From: Theileria orientalis strain Shintoku | Taxonomy: Eukaryota; Apicomplexa; Aconoidasida; Piroplasmida; Theileriidae | DNA: 64,000 bases | Assembly (NCBI RefSeq): GCF_000740895.1 | Contig: NC_025261.1 | Span: 1,798,001-1,862,000, forward strand | Direction of reading: 5' to 3' | In this document: positions 50,579-60,937 of the stretch, in pieces | Numbering within the stretch: the stretch's first letter is position 1 | Layout: the number at the start of each line of letters is the position of its first letter | Made by a program: the position numbers and the translations under genes | The notes under the pieces: model-generated | What the model was told of the DNA's origin: nothing | Databases searched by the model: none | What the model saw: only the letters and a program-made list of their open reading frames with translations

Positions 50579-51412
50579 CTAAAGTACCACCTTTGTTTCA
50601 GTAGCACCAAAATCGAACTTTATCTGGTCCACGACTCTATAAAGACGCACAACCAAAAGTAGTAATCCAACCAACATTAAGGTCATCAGCACCAGTAGAG
50701 AGAAAAGAGAAATCATAAAGACCACTGTAGAAGGCTGAACTCTGTGGGTGGAAACCTTAACGGGCTCAGAGACGTGGGTGACGTAGGTAACGGAGGATAG
50801 AGAAGGAAGGCCTGGCTCGGTAAGCTCGTCCTTGGCAGGAAGCGGAGTTTCGGCCTGGTCCATAGTGTCGTCGACGAGACGGTAGGTGACGTACCGCTCG
50901 TGGTCGCGAATGGTGATCCTGTCGCTCTTCGTGCTGAAAATGACAAACTTGGCCTCGGTGATCCGAAAGTCGCCGGACCTCCAAATCGTGGAGCCGTCGC
51001 ACTTTACCTTAATACAGTGAGCGTCGTCAGCCAACTCGTACTCGAACTTGAAAGGGTTGATTGAGTTCTGCCTGACTTTGTACTTGTCGGAGGGGATTTC
51101 TACGACCTTGCTTCCATCATTGGGATCGAGGGCGTAGAATCTGACGTCTGTAGGATTCTTGACAGGTTCCGAACCTGGTAATTCTGTGTCAGAAAATTGC
51201 GTTTTGGGGTCGACGAAGCCATTATTGTACAAGTTAGGGTCCTGGAAACGCTGGAATTCCTCGGAAGTGCTCGGGGCCGCATCTGGAGATTGCGGCTCAG
51301 CTTCCGGTCCAGCAAGTTCGTTTTCTATCAAAATATCTTCTAAGCATGAATATCTAGAGGCAAACAGTAGCATGAAAGCCACAGAGTTTACGTATAGTGC
51401 ATAAAGGTTCAT
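50579..51412 (-). CDS. FAINT-domain protein with C-terminal membrane anchor, 277 aa
   Basis: An intronless gene. Residues 8-20 are a hydrophobic leader (VNSVAFMLLFASRYS), followed by an acidic Pro/Ser spacer, one FAINT module (about 88-185: DVRFYALDPNDGSKVVEIPS, FKFEYELADDAHCIKVKCDG, TIWRSGDFRITEAKF, RYVTYRLVDD), a Pro/Glu linker and a strong transmembrane helix at about 230-258. A short cytoplasmic tail follows (RVVDQIKFDFGATETKVVL). Unlike the other FAINT proteins here, this one should stay in a membrane with its FAINT module outside or luminal, as a type I protein. The start is the only ATG that keeps the leader. Confidence 0.8.
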   Translation of the reverse strand: MNLYALYVNSVAFMLLFASRYSCLEDILIENELAGPEAEPQSPDAAPSTSEEFQRFQDPNLYNNGFVDPKTQFSDTELPGSEPVKNPTDVRFYALDPNDGSKVVEIPSDKYKVRQNSINPFKFEYELADDAHCIKVKCDGSTIWRSGDFRITEAKFVIFSTKSDRITIRDHERYVTYRLVDDTMDQAETPLPAKDELTEPGLPSLSSVTYVTHVSEPVKVSTHRVQPSTVVFMISLFSLLVLMTLMLVGLLLLVVRLYRVVDQIKFDFGATETKVVL

Positions 51413-52006
51413 TTTGGTAAGGTAACTGAGGAATCTGAAGGTCTAGACGTCTTCTAAAAACTAAATCTAAATATTAAATCTCATGCTCGTCTACGAGCTA
51501 CTGACTAAAAGCTAAGGGCCCTACGCCTGGAGTCTGGACTTCCGTTAGGCATGGGGCCATTGGTCCACACTTCAATAATTATTCCTCCTCTTAACACCCA
51601 TACATAAGTTAAGTATTTAAGTGTATTAAAATGACGTCTTACCGCCTACCCAATCAATGAATACTTAAGTTCCCTCCCGTTAATCTTATGACTCCCAAAT
51701 TGACGTTGCTATATATATAATTCCTTATCGGGGCCCAGCTTTCTTTCAATTTTTCCTTATTCCTACACCTTATACTGTGTTGACCGTTCCTAAACAGGTG
51801 CCATCTTGCTACCACCTTACATTTCCTATAAACTCCCTCGTGTCTTCTGGCCGCTCTCTCCTTCAGATACTCACAATATTTATCATTTTTATTTCCATTT
51901 TATACACATAGGCGATATGTAATATATAAATTGTTTTTAACAGGTTAGATAGTTAAATTACCATCATTTCTCAAATATCACTGAAGTCGAACTGAGCCAC
52001 TTGCCG
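51413..52006. other. Intergenic, no gene seen
   Basis: It carries the 5' flank of the FAINT-membrane gene and the 3' flank of the next minus gene. The stretch 51740-51860 is pyrimidine-rich on the plus strand. No open frame or repeat is supported. Confidence 0.5.
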
Positions 52007-53239
52007 CTACAAAAGGCTGCGCAGGCTTTCGTACGACCCGATGCTGTACCTTTCCGGTCCCAGGGGGAACCTGTGGACTATCCGGCTGCTCCTGGAGTCA
52101 ATGCTCTGCCTGCTAGCCAGAGACCTGCTGCCAATGCTGAAGGACCTCCAGGAGCTCCTCCTGGACTGCCTGTCTATGCTCCCGTACCTGCTCAGGGCCC
52201 TGCTGGCCTTTTCGTACAAATCCTCAGAGATCCCTAGCTCAGAGGCTATCTCAAGGAGCCCCTCCGCGAGCTCCGCCTCGCTTGCGTAGAGCAGCGTCAT
52301 GGGCTTCCAAATCGAGCCCTCGAGGTTCTTCCGCATGAAGTGCCAGCGGCTTGCGCCGCTAACAAACTCGAGCAGCAGCGCCAGGTTCCCGGGGTTTGTG
52401 TAATAGACCGTGATGCCGTCAAACTTCTGGTCGGCCAGGCTCGCCACGTGGAAGCCCTCGACGTAGTTCTTCAAAGCGAGGTTCGCCGGCTGCAATCTGA
52501 ACAGGTCCTGGAGAGAGACCACCGAGGTCCAGGAGGTCGAGCCCCAGTGGCCGATGCCGCTGCTTCGCTCTGGGTCCGTCTCCGAGAGGGGCACGTGGGA
52601 GACCATCTTAAACTGCCTGACGCTGCCCAGCAGCAGCTCGTCCTCCCAGCTTTCGGGCACGGTCTGCACGTTGCGATTCTTGCTCTGGCCCAACTTGAAC
52701 TTGAGCTTCTTGTTGAGCCTGTTGTTCTCCTCCACGAGGGCGCTCTTCAGCTCGTCTGCCGAGAAGTGCTCTGGGGCCAGCCTCAGCGATATCGGCTGAC
52801 TGCCCAGCTTTCTGTAGCGGTAGTGGTGCTTTTTGCCGTCCCTGGTCGTCAAAACTAGCACCAGGGGGTTGACCGGCTTATAGGTTGAAAAGAACACCTC
52901 TCCTCTCTCAATCACGTCTCGCGTCCACTTCGGGTCCAGGCACTTGAATATTGTCACCTCCTTGAACGAGTCGATTGACTTCTCGATCTTCTCCATTGAG
53001 CCGTTAAGTGTGTTTGCGGCGTTCTTGTTCCCGTTGAGCGTGGCCAGCACGTCTGATCCCAGAGTGTTCATCGCTCCGTTGGGCCTGAATTGGTACTCGT
53101 AGCGTATGTCTACGGCCACTGACTCGAAGTTTGGCGCCTCTGGGTACTTTGAATACGAGACTGTGAAGTAGCAATGGTGCGAGAACTCAAGAGGCCCTTT
53201 GTTCATCATGTCCATTAAATTCGATTCAAAATTTCCCAT
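52007..53239 (-). CDS. Predicted N-myristoylated protein, 410 aa
   Basis: An intronless, uniformly GC-rich gene. The start MGNFESN fits the N-myristoylation rule (Gly2, Ser6), so inner-membrane attachment is likely. There is no signal peptide or membrane helix. Visible segments: SHHCYFTVSYSKYPEAPNFE, LVLVLTTRDGKKHHYRYRKL (about 125-145), a helix rich in Glu, Asn and Lys (ELKSALVEENNRLNKKLKF), FDGITVYYTNPGNLALLLEF (about 290-310) and WHFMRKNLEGSIWKPMTLL. The last 60 residues are Ser/Arg-rich (RYGSIDRQSRRSSWRSF), possibly phosphorylated. I do not recognise a named family. The strand pattern resembles the C-terminal part of the partial protein at 62995, so both may belong to one piroplasm-specific family; this is weak by eye. 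Confidence 0.7.
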   Translation of the reverse strand: MGNFESNLMDMMNKGPLEFSHHCYFTVSYSKYPEAPNFESVAVDIRYEYQFRPNGAMNTLGSDVLATLNGNKNAANTLNGSMEKIEKSIDSFKEVTIFKCLDPKWTRDVIERGEVFFSTYKPVNPLVLVLTTRDGKKHHYRYRKLGSQPISLRLAPEHFSADELKSALVEENNRLNKKLKFKLGQSKNRNVQTVPESWEDELLLGSVRQFKMVSHVPLSETDPERSSGIGHWGSTSWTSVVSLQDLFRLQPANLALKNYVEGFHVASLADQKFDGITVYYTNPGNLALLLEFVSGASRWHFMRKNLEGSIWKPMTLLYASEAELAEGLLEIASELGISEDLYEKASRALSRYGSIDRQSRRSSWRSFSIGSRSLASRQSIDSRSSRIVHRFPLGPERYSIGSYESLRSLL

Positions 53240-54103
53240 TTTAAAAATATTTTAGCTCCACTAACTAATTTGCGATATACTTTTGTGTTTAACCGTGTTT
53301 TAATAAAACCTTATTGCTTTAAAATACAAATAACCTAAAAGTGTGTACTAAGTTAAATATTGCACGTTTTAAGGCCAATAATAACCTAAAAACTGGCCTC
53401 AGATCAAGAAATGAAATGATAAAGAGTTGGCATGTAAATTTGGGTTAATATATCCCAGAAATAGGCCAAAAATAATTAAAATGCAACGTCATATTGGGCG
53501 AGCGGTTATTTTAATCGACTAAATTAAGGTTTAAATAGCTTTAAACCCAGTAAAATTGCTTATAAAATAAGACAAAACATTCTATATACATTTAACAATA
53601 ATATGGCTATAGTTTAAATATTATATGCCACTTTAATAACTGTGGGCAATAGTGTCAACTAAAACCGTGAAACTGGACTCAAGAGGCACTACAACTATTC
53701 TACAAGATAAAATTAACTGTGTACCACTGGATTCTATAAGAAATTCCCTAAAAATGACTAATTTACAGGAAAAAAACTAAGAATCCACCTCATGGGGTCC
53801 AGAATTAAATTTTTACTATCGATTATTTGTTAATTACTTTTATTATTTCACCATTTAATATTAAATTTGACCGTTGAGTTGTTTTTGATTATAATCGGTA
53901 AAGTTCGTGATTTTGCAGTTTTATATTGCCCTCAACTGTGTGTAGAATGCCACAGTTTACAATTTTCGATACCTTAATAAACCTTACTTTTTGAAATTTA
54001 ATGATGTCAGCCTTATTCCCCGACGAATATGAATATACCACTTACCGACCATTCAGAATACTCTGAGAACACGTATTATGAATCCCAAGAATATTGTAAA
54101 ACA
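53240..54103. other. Intergenic, AT-rich
   Basis: A 0.86-kb 5' flank of the myristoylated-protein gene. It is AT-rich and full of stops on both strands. No gene, RNA or repeat is supported. Confidence 0.5.
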
Positions 54104-55341
54104 TTAGGCCAGCATCTTCATTTCCTCCTCCAGTAGGCGCTCCAGACGAACCAGCAGACTTTTCTCGATGTCCTCATCGCCATTTAGAGCGTCATCCATC
54201 AAAGTTGAACCCGGGTTAACGGGGGTGCTGGCTCCAACAAGCTTTGTAATAAGAGACTCGTGGAGCACACCTTTAGGGGGAGCAGGCGTGCAAATGTCTT
54301 TAGGGCTGCCTCGCCTCAGCTGATTGAGGACGTAATTTACCCTCCTGCCAACCACGGTGGATAACAGCTTCACAAACCTCACAGCCTTCTGAGAGTTCAT
54401 TTTACGGAGACTGAGGGTTAAGAAGGCGTAGTTGGCATTTCTGAGAGTTGCGATGAAGGCCCTTAAGGCATTTTTTTCCCGATTTTCAAACAGACTAACC
54501 AATAATTAGATAAACTACGGGCGAGTGCCAGTAAATAAACGCAATAAGAATACCAACTCCGATTATTAGTACATAACTATATAGACAGTATTGCTGACTA
54601 GTAACCATTCATTGGCTGGAATGCAACCGTTTGTTGACGAACCTGACTAGTCGGCTGACGCCCATGCCTACGGCCACTGCCTTCCTCACTGAGCACTCGA
54701 ACCGGTAAAAGTCGACTCGTTTTTCCTCGTTCAGGGAGTCCACCTCCTCAGTGAGCTTCTTCACCTGCGATTGAAGCTTTTCCACCCTCTCGCGACCCTG
54801 CTGCTCCCTCTTGAGAGCAGAAAGAAGCTGTAGACTGTGAGAGAGTGGGATCCCTGCGAAGAAAATGTGACGGTTACTGGGAGTGGACTTGTGAAGTTTT
54901 TCCACGGAGACGAAACTCTTAAGTTGCTGGTCAATTATCTCGTATTTATTGTCATCTGTATGATAGTTATCGAGTTAATTATAAAAGTAGCTAGTATCAG
55001 TGATAAAATGTGCAAAATATGTCACCCATACAAGCGGAGGTGGGTTGTGGTAAATAGTGGACGAGCTGGTCCGTAAATAGAGATAAATGTGCAAAATACT
55101 CTGGTGTAGAGAAGAATCCAGCTCCTTAATCTTCGATAAGTACACGTCGACCTTGGATTCGAGGCTAGTAAGAGTTTCTTCCTCCGTATCCTGGTTTACA
55201 ACGCCCCTGTAAGCGAGTTAATATTAAAATAGGCAAATGTGTAGATACGCCAGCTGGTGTATGCCCAGCAAAACAGCAATGCAGTTACCTCGTGAAGTCG
55301 TTGATTTTATTCTCAAGCCCGTAAGACTCAATGTCCATCAT
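54104..55341 (-). CDS. Coiled-coil protein, 253 aa, four exons
   Basis: Exons 55289-55341, 55100-55206, 54643-54853 and 54104-54494 sum to 254 codons. Phases agree at each junction, which is why I join what look like two separate frames. The N-terminus MMDIESYGLENKINDFTR and the following SLESKVDVYLSKIKELDSSL are helical; a strong coiled coil follows at about 60-105 (REQQGRERVEKLQSQVKKLT, EEVDSLNEEKR). The C-terminal half has repeated basic helices (RNANYAFLTLSLRKMNSQKA, VGRRVNYVLNQLRRG) and ends in an acidic helix (SLLVRLERLLEEEMKML). I do not recognise the family. The donor of the last intron (CAG|GTTCGT) is the least certain point; an alternative GTTGCA donor also keeps the frame. Confidence 0.65.
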
Positions 55342-55495
55342 GGCAACGGTCAATGCTACTTTAAAGAAAGCTACCTTCAGCCACTGTCAATCAGTATATG
55401 TGCGAATAACAGACAAAATTAAAATTAAATTTACAAAAACATTAATAAAAACTGAGTAAAAAGGTGAAAACGGCAGTATATTAGCATAAGTTGAG
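55342..55495. other. Short intergenic spacer
   Basis: It separates the start of the coiled-coil gene from the stop of the methyltransferase gene, both minus. Nothing else is seen. Confidence 0.5.
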
Positions 55496-58133
55496 TTACA
55501 CATGGGGGGCCCTGCTGGCGGTGAGAAAATTATAGTCGTCCGATTCCAAGTCAGGAAAGAACATTAGGCAGTACTCCTAAAAGTGAATAAGCGGCCGCTA
55601 TCTATCCACGCCAGTGGCAGGCAGCCACAGCTAACTAGGGGTGAATATTGGGAAGGCTGGCAATGCTTACCTTGGACTTGCCAGGGAACGGGTTTCCCTG
55701 AAACTGGCCAGAAACGTGCTGAACATCGACGACAAATCCAGCCTTTTTAAGTCTAAATCATTGTTATTGCCACTTCAGTTAGTTTAAATGACTACGTAAC
55801 AGCACTCTGTGACTACCCATAATATACGACACTTACTCTTCAACGAATAAATCAGCCCCGTCCCTGGACACCTTATATGTATACAAAAACAGTCCTTCGA
55901 GCAGCTGATCAATCACGTTAACCAGGGGCTTGACCAGGTCTCTGTCGTACACAAGGTCGCTTGCAATGATGACGTCGTATTTTTCCTATTAACGGTATTA
56001 GTAATCCTTGCACCGGCACTAGTGGCAGTGCCAATGGTGTATACTGATACCAGTATTATTAACTATAGTAATGCTAATAACACTACCACTGCCAACAATA
56101 GCACTAGTACCACTACCAGTAATAGCAATAATGGCAATGGCAGGTGACAGTAATAAAACTAATAACTGTTTTATTAATAGTGGCAGTAATTATAATGGGA
56201 ACTGCCGGTTACGTTGGTGTTTATCTGGTTAGTTATGCAGTAAATTAAATAAACTAGTAACTTATATCAGTAGCGGCATACCTTGACGGTGAAGTCCTTC
56301 CAATTCAGTCGAGTCACGTTCACTTCGCCCCTTGGACTGCTATACTGGTTGCCATAATTGTCAACGTCCGCATCTTCACGACTTTTAGGCCCAGCACTCA
56401 GTCCATTAAGGGCTAGATTGTGCCTTATATTTCCCAGGGTCCTCTCCGACAAGTCTGTCAAGGTGAGCTTCCCCGGAAGTTGTCCGTGGTGTTCGCAGGC
56501 GACCCAGAGTGCAATTCCCAGTAGTCCACATCCGGCACCCAATTCTAGTACGCTCTTACTTCGAAACAAATTGCTATTATTGGTGTTATAACTGTTGCTG
56601 TTGCTGTTGTTGTTGTTGAATCTGTTGTTGCTGGAGTTGTTGCTGGTGTTGCTGTTGTTGTTGAATCTGTTGTTGCTGGAGTTGTTGCTGTTGCAACTGT
56701 TGTTGTTGAATCTGTTGTTGCTGGAGTTGTTGCTGTTGCAACTGTTGTTGTTGAAGCTGTTGCTGATACTGCTGTTGTTGCTGGAGTTGTTGCTGTTGCT
56801 GTTGCTGGTGCTGGTACTGGCATTGGCTCCAGCCAGGTGAGACAGCCAGTATGCGGCTATTATAGAAGCCTCCCAGATGATTTGACCTGACAGATCCAAT
56901 TCACTCTCCAGGGCGTTAAGTATGCGATCGTTCTCTATTGCGAGTTCCCTGATCCTGATGGAAGTGGCAGCTTCTGGAATGAACTGGAGTTCGTGAAGAA
57001 CGTACTTCGCCTCCTCTGCAGATCCACTATTCACAGCAGCTACATTTGCGTAGGCAGTACCACTTGTAACGGCACTGGTAGTACCCGTATAAGCACCAGC
57101 AGTTGCCATAGCACTGGTAGAACTAGTGTTACTGGTAACACCTGTAGTTGTAGCAGTGGTAGTATTAATAGCAGCAGTAGTAGTTGTGGGAGTAGTAGTT
57201 GTGGGAGTAGTAGTTGTGGGAGTAGTAGTTGTGGCAGTAACATTGGGAGTGGTAGTAGTAGCACTCGTATCAGCAGCAACAGAAGCGCTTGCATCATCGT
57301 TGGTATCATCATCTGTGGTTGCAGTGGTGCCCTCGGCATTGTCCAAACACGCTGAAACTGGATGCTCCAGTATCAGCTGTAGGACGTCAAGGTCGTTGCA
57401 ATCAAATGCCTCCGAGAGTATCGACTTGCCGAACTTGTTCTTGTGTAAAATGTCTATAGCATTATCAGCCTCGTAGCTGGGCCCATACTCTTCCAGGTGG
57501 TAGTGTTTTATGGTTCGGGGGTTAAGGCTTAACTGACTCAACTGCTCCTGAAATCTCTTTTCCAGATCCTTATCTATCAACAAGTTAATCACTTAAAACA
57601 GTGTGTAACCATGCACTCAACTATTATTTGTGCAACTCTATTTACAACTATAACGCATCTAACCAGATATAACTTTAACACTTACCCAATCTCCAGCTAG
57701 CCTCCTTGGAACGAGCGTCCTTACTTTCGTACCTGGACGAGTTCACGTCATAGTCATGCGAAAGTAGCACCTTCATGGCGCCGACACACTTGTTCTGCAC
57801 TGCCCACTGCAGTGGCGAGTTTCCACTCAGGTTGAGCACCCAGTAGTTAACTTTGAGCCCCTTCAGGAGGTAGTAGGTAGCCAGGTCCAAGTTATTGGCG
57901 CACGTGAAGTGGAGCGCAGTGTTGCCCTGATCGTTCCTGTAGTTCAAGTCACTGACTAGCAGCTGGTTCAGAAGGCGTGCCGTTTCCGGCAACTCGTTAG
58001 TCCGGAATGAATACAAAAATTCCTCATCCCAGGAGTATTGGGACTCAGAAGCGTCATTGGCATCCGAATCTGAGTGATTTGCTGCATCCATGGTTGTGTT
58101 GCGATTTTCCGAGCTATTCTCAGGAGATTCCAT
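55496..58133 (-). CDS. Ankyrin-repeat plus class I methyltransferase fusion, 683 aa
   Basis: Exons 57686-58133, 56282-57573, 55837-55985, 55671-55752 and 55496-55576 sum to 684 codons. Ankyrin repeats occupy about 48-140 (QGNTALHFTCANNLDLATYY, SGNSPLQWAVQNKCVGAMKV) and resume after the first intron (KSILSEAFDCNDLDVLQLIL). A Thr/Ala-rich spacer follows, then the methyltransferase: IIWEASIIAAYWLSHLAG, motif I SVLELGAGCGLLGIAL, acidic loop LTLTDLSERTLGNIRHNLAL, and YDVIIASDLVYDRDLVKPLV. This is the pattern of the METTL21/Methyltransf_16 protein-lysine methyltransferases, so the likely substrate is a protein. An Asn/Ser-rich insert of about 85 residues sits just before motif I and is encoded by a repeat shared with the Q-rich FAINT gene. 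The end, CLMFFPDLESDDYNFL, belongs to the last exon. Confidence 0.8.
55986..56281. repeat. Degenerate ACTA/CCAGTA-rich intron of the methyltransferase gene
   Basis: This 296-nt intron consists largely of degenerate units such as CACTAGTGGCAGTG, CCAGTATTATTAAC and CACTACCACTGCC. The same vocabulary occurs in introns of EPL1, USP39 and CPSF1 in this window. Confidence 0.55.
56597..56820 (-). repeat. 45-nt tandem repeat encoding Asn/Ser in the methyltransferase
   Basis: Repeated units of about 45 nt, including 56653-56781, which is 127/129 identical to 16281-16409. Here the minus-strand frame gives NNSSNNRFNNNSCNSN rather than Gln. The array is open in all three minus frames. Confidence 0.88.
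57176..57237 (-). repeat. 15-nt tandem repeat encoding TTTTP
   Basis: About four copies of a 15-nt unit (GTAGTAGTTGTGGGA on the plus strand) encode Thr-Thr-Thr-Thr-Pro in the spacer between the ankyrin and methyltransferase parts. Confidence 0.85.
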
Positions 58134-58966
58134 TGGAGATTCCCGGTAATTGATTCCGAATTGCGTTCTGTGGTATTTATGAATAATGAATCAGATTTTT
58201 CGATCCAAATATGTGTATAATTCTTTTTCGTTCATTCATATGTTACAAATAATAATCTATGTATCCACACAAGCTTGTAAGACTAAGGAATACAATAATA
58301 TACAATACTAATTTACAAAGAAAAATTAATAATATAGATATAGTCCATTAATTACATATAATGAAGAATAAATTGTGACGAAAAAGCCGAAAGTTAAGAC
58401 TAAAAAATGTTGGGGTGTATAAAATTTGAATTGAGATAAAAAGAGCAACAATGCCAAATAATATGCAAATAAATAGTAGATTCCTGTTTTAAATTGTCTA
58501 TGCTAACCATGAATAAAAATAAAATGATTTTCTAAGATAATTTAAGTGACAAGGTCGCATCAATTAATAATAGGGCACAAAGCAGCTAGTACTAGCCGGT
58601 AATATGTGGTATAAAGGACTAGGAAGAGTAGAAAATAAGTAGTGCTACCAGAGCTTAAGATAGAGGAAACGATATATGAACGTAACTGGGCAGTCCAAAA
58701 ACAAAAAAGTGGTGTGTACGGGTGTGTTGACCAAAAAATATAGTGCCATTTTTCTTCCTATTTTTATTCCAGCAAATTTTTTATCAAGTAATACACTTTT
58801 AACACAGCACATAGAATAGTCAGCACACTTATAATAACAATTGCTACTAGTAAACACACTAAAACTACTAGTAACACACTCATATAGCAGTAACACATCT
58901 AAAACGTGATAATACAAATAAAAAGCACTAAAACTGAAACATATAAAACGGATAGTAGACAGTAAC
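58134..58966. other. Divergent AT-rich region
   Basis: It lies between the starts of the methyltransferase gene (minus) and the ELM2-like gene (plus) and should hold both promoters. No open frame is convincing. Confidence 0.5.
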
Positions 58967-60824
58967 ATGGAAGATCCAGTGGAGAGCGACTCTAACGCCG
59001 AACAATTGCCAGATCCGGAGCAGGTATCCCCCTAACGAGATATCAGCTAATATTTAAATATTGCTAAACAGTAAGCTAGTAAGTCACCGACCGATTGAGT
59101 TTGAGTGAAATTTTATGACCGTAGCCTAATATGCGCTATAATTCATTTACAATTAGTTTACAGTTAAACTATATTGTACAAGTGTTTCGGGTAGATACTG
59201 TCTTTGAATTTTTTAGAATATTTGCACATTATTAGATTCTAGCACCGAACACTAGTTAGTGGTATCTAATGTCTGATTTAGGTGTTAGAAGGCCGCAATG
59301 GCTCAGATAACCGTGAAGAATTCGCAACTTGCAGCTCCTGCAATCTAAGCTATCTCGCGAGGGTACGCTAATAATTTTAAATAGTTATGTACGGCAAATA
59401 CGAGGCAACGTAGATTAAAAGACGCTAATCCCTTTTCAGCACCTCGATCACGGAATTTGCCCGCATTGCCTTACTCAGCAGACGCAAGCATATAGTCAAG
59501 CGCAAGCTGACCAGTTTACACAAGACTACGGCCAGCACCTGGCCCAGGACGCCTATGGCGAAGGGTATTCAGGCGCTGAACACCAGGGACTCGTGATGGA
59601 CGAGCCCGACAGGGCCCAGCACTACGACCAGCTGTACACTGAGCCCCCCCTGGCCCAGGTGCCAATGCACCGCCCGGGGGTCTCTGACGAGGAGTCCGAG
59701 CAGATGTACAAGCAGGAGGAGGGCCTCAAGTACCCCTCGGGCGACGAGGAGGAGCTGGCGACCGAGGATCTGCAGGAGGAGCCGGTGGGCATGGAGGACG
59801 ACTCCAACGGCTCGAACCCGCAGGAGGACGAGCACAGCGGCGACCAGCTGCCCGAGGAGAACGGGGACTCGAACAGGGGCGAGGAGAGGAGCCCCGTGCG
59901 GACGTACGCGGACGACCGGAAGAAGAAGAAGCCGACCACCGAGGGCTCGAACTTCGCCACGAAGATCAACGTCGGCTTCAACCACCAGGTCCCGTTCACG
60001 CCGGCGTTCTTTTTGGACCACTCTTACGCGCCCCCGAACCAAAGTACCGTCTTAACCCACTAGTTATACAGTTAGTGCACTGCCTGCTTACAAAATGTTA
60101 CAATGGAAACAGCCGTGTAACCCTGTTTAGCCACCTTCAAGGGCCAGGAGTGGGCGCGTTTGATGTACTCGCCCTACCAAATGGAGAAGATTCGCAGGCG
60201 TAAGCTGAAGGAAGGATCCGATTCAGTCGTTAAAAACGAGTTTGAGTGTTAGTGCCTCTCCGAGCTAGTTATGCACTGGGCCCTAGCTATCACTAGTTCA
60301 CCTTTCCTAACTAGCTATTTATTTTTACGTAACTATCACTAGTTGATTTTGTATACTGGCTACGCTTACCACTACATATCTGTGACCATTTGACTTCTAC
60401 TAGTTATGCACTTTTACGTATCTATTACTAATCGACGCTGCAGTGGCCGAGTTTATTCAGATGTGTGCAAAGAGCTGGAAAAACAACCCGGGCTGGCACC
60501 CGTTCTCGCCTGAATTTGCGTATAAGATTTTGCACTTCGCAGACTACGACCCAAACAAAGCATTGAAGTTTATGAACGACCCATCATTCAATTTTTCATG
60601 TAACGCATAGATAGTAATATCTAGGTAGCTGGCTACCTTATTGAGTGCCAGGGCCCTAGAAACAGCATTGTAATTGTGACGTAGGTGTATGCGACCCTCC
60701 AGTGCGTCGCTATGATAACAAGTGGAAGCCCAAGGACCGAAGAGGTCAAGTACCCACTAACCCGTACCCACCACCAGTGACGTTGAGAGGGTATTTGTTG
60801 AGAAGGCACACGTTTAACAAATAA
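58967..60824 (+). CDS. Zinc-ribbon and ELM2-like nuclear protein, 384 aa
   Basis: Exons 58967-59023, 59282-59362, 59440-60043, 60131-60247, 60444-60599 and 60685-60824 sum to 385 codons. Near the N-terminus a C-x2-C pair (ATCSSCNLSYLAR) and a second pair (GICPHC), split by an intron, form a probable zinc ribbon (about 35-55). A Gln/Tyr-rich stretch and a long acidic region follow (EESEQMYKQEEGL, DEEELATEDLQEE). The C-terminal part (TTFKGQEWARLMYSPYQMEK, GWHPFSPEFAYKILHFADYD, NKALKFM) resembles ELM2, a domain of histone-deacetylase co-repressor subunits, where a helix before a YDxxKAL motif is typical. A chromatin role is inferred, not shown. The C-terminus (VTLRGYLLRRHTFNK) is basic. It converges with the OTU gene, 113 bp apart. 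Confidence 0.7.
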
Positions 60825-60937
60825 TATAGTATAATATATGCAGCTTCCTGTTTATGTACGACAGTGCAGATCAGACACTAAGTGGACGATAAGGAACGGA
60901 GAGTGGTCAGGTGTGTAGTTGAGTGAGTAACAGAACA

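Noticed and set aside
54837..55076. Plus-strand frame with a hydrophobic helix
   Set aside because: It lies antisense to an intron and exon edge of the 253-aa coiled-coil gene and has no supporting context.
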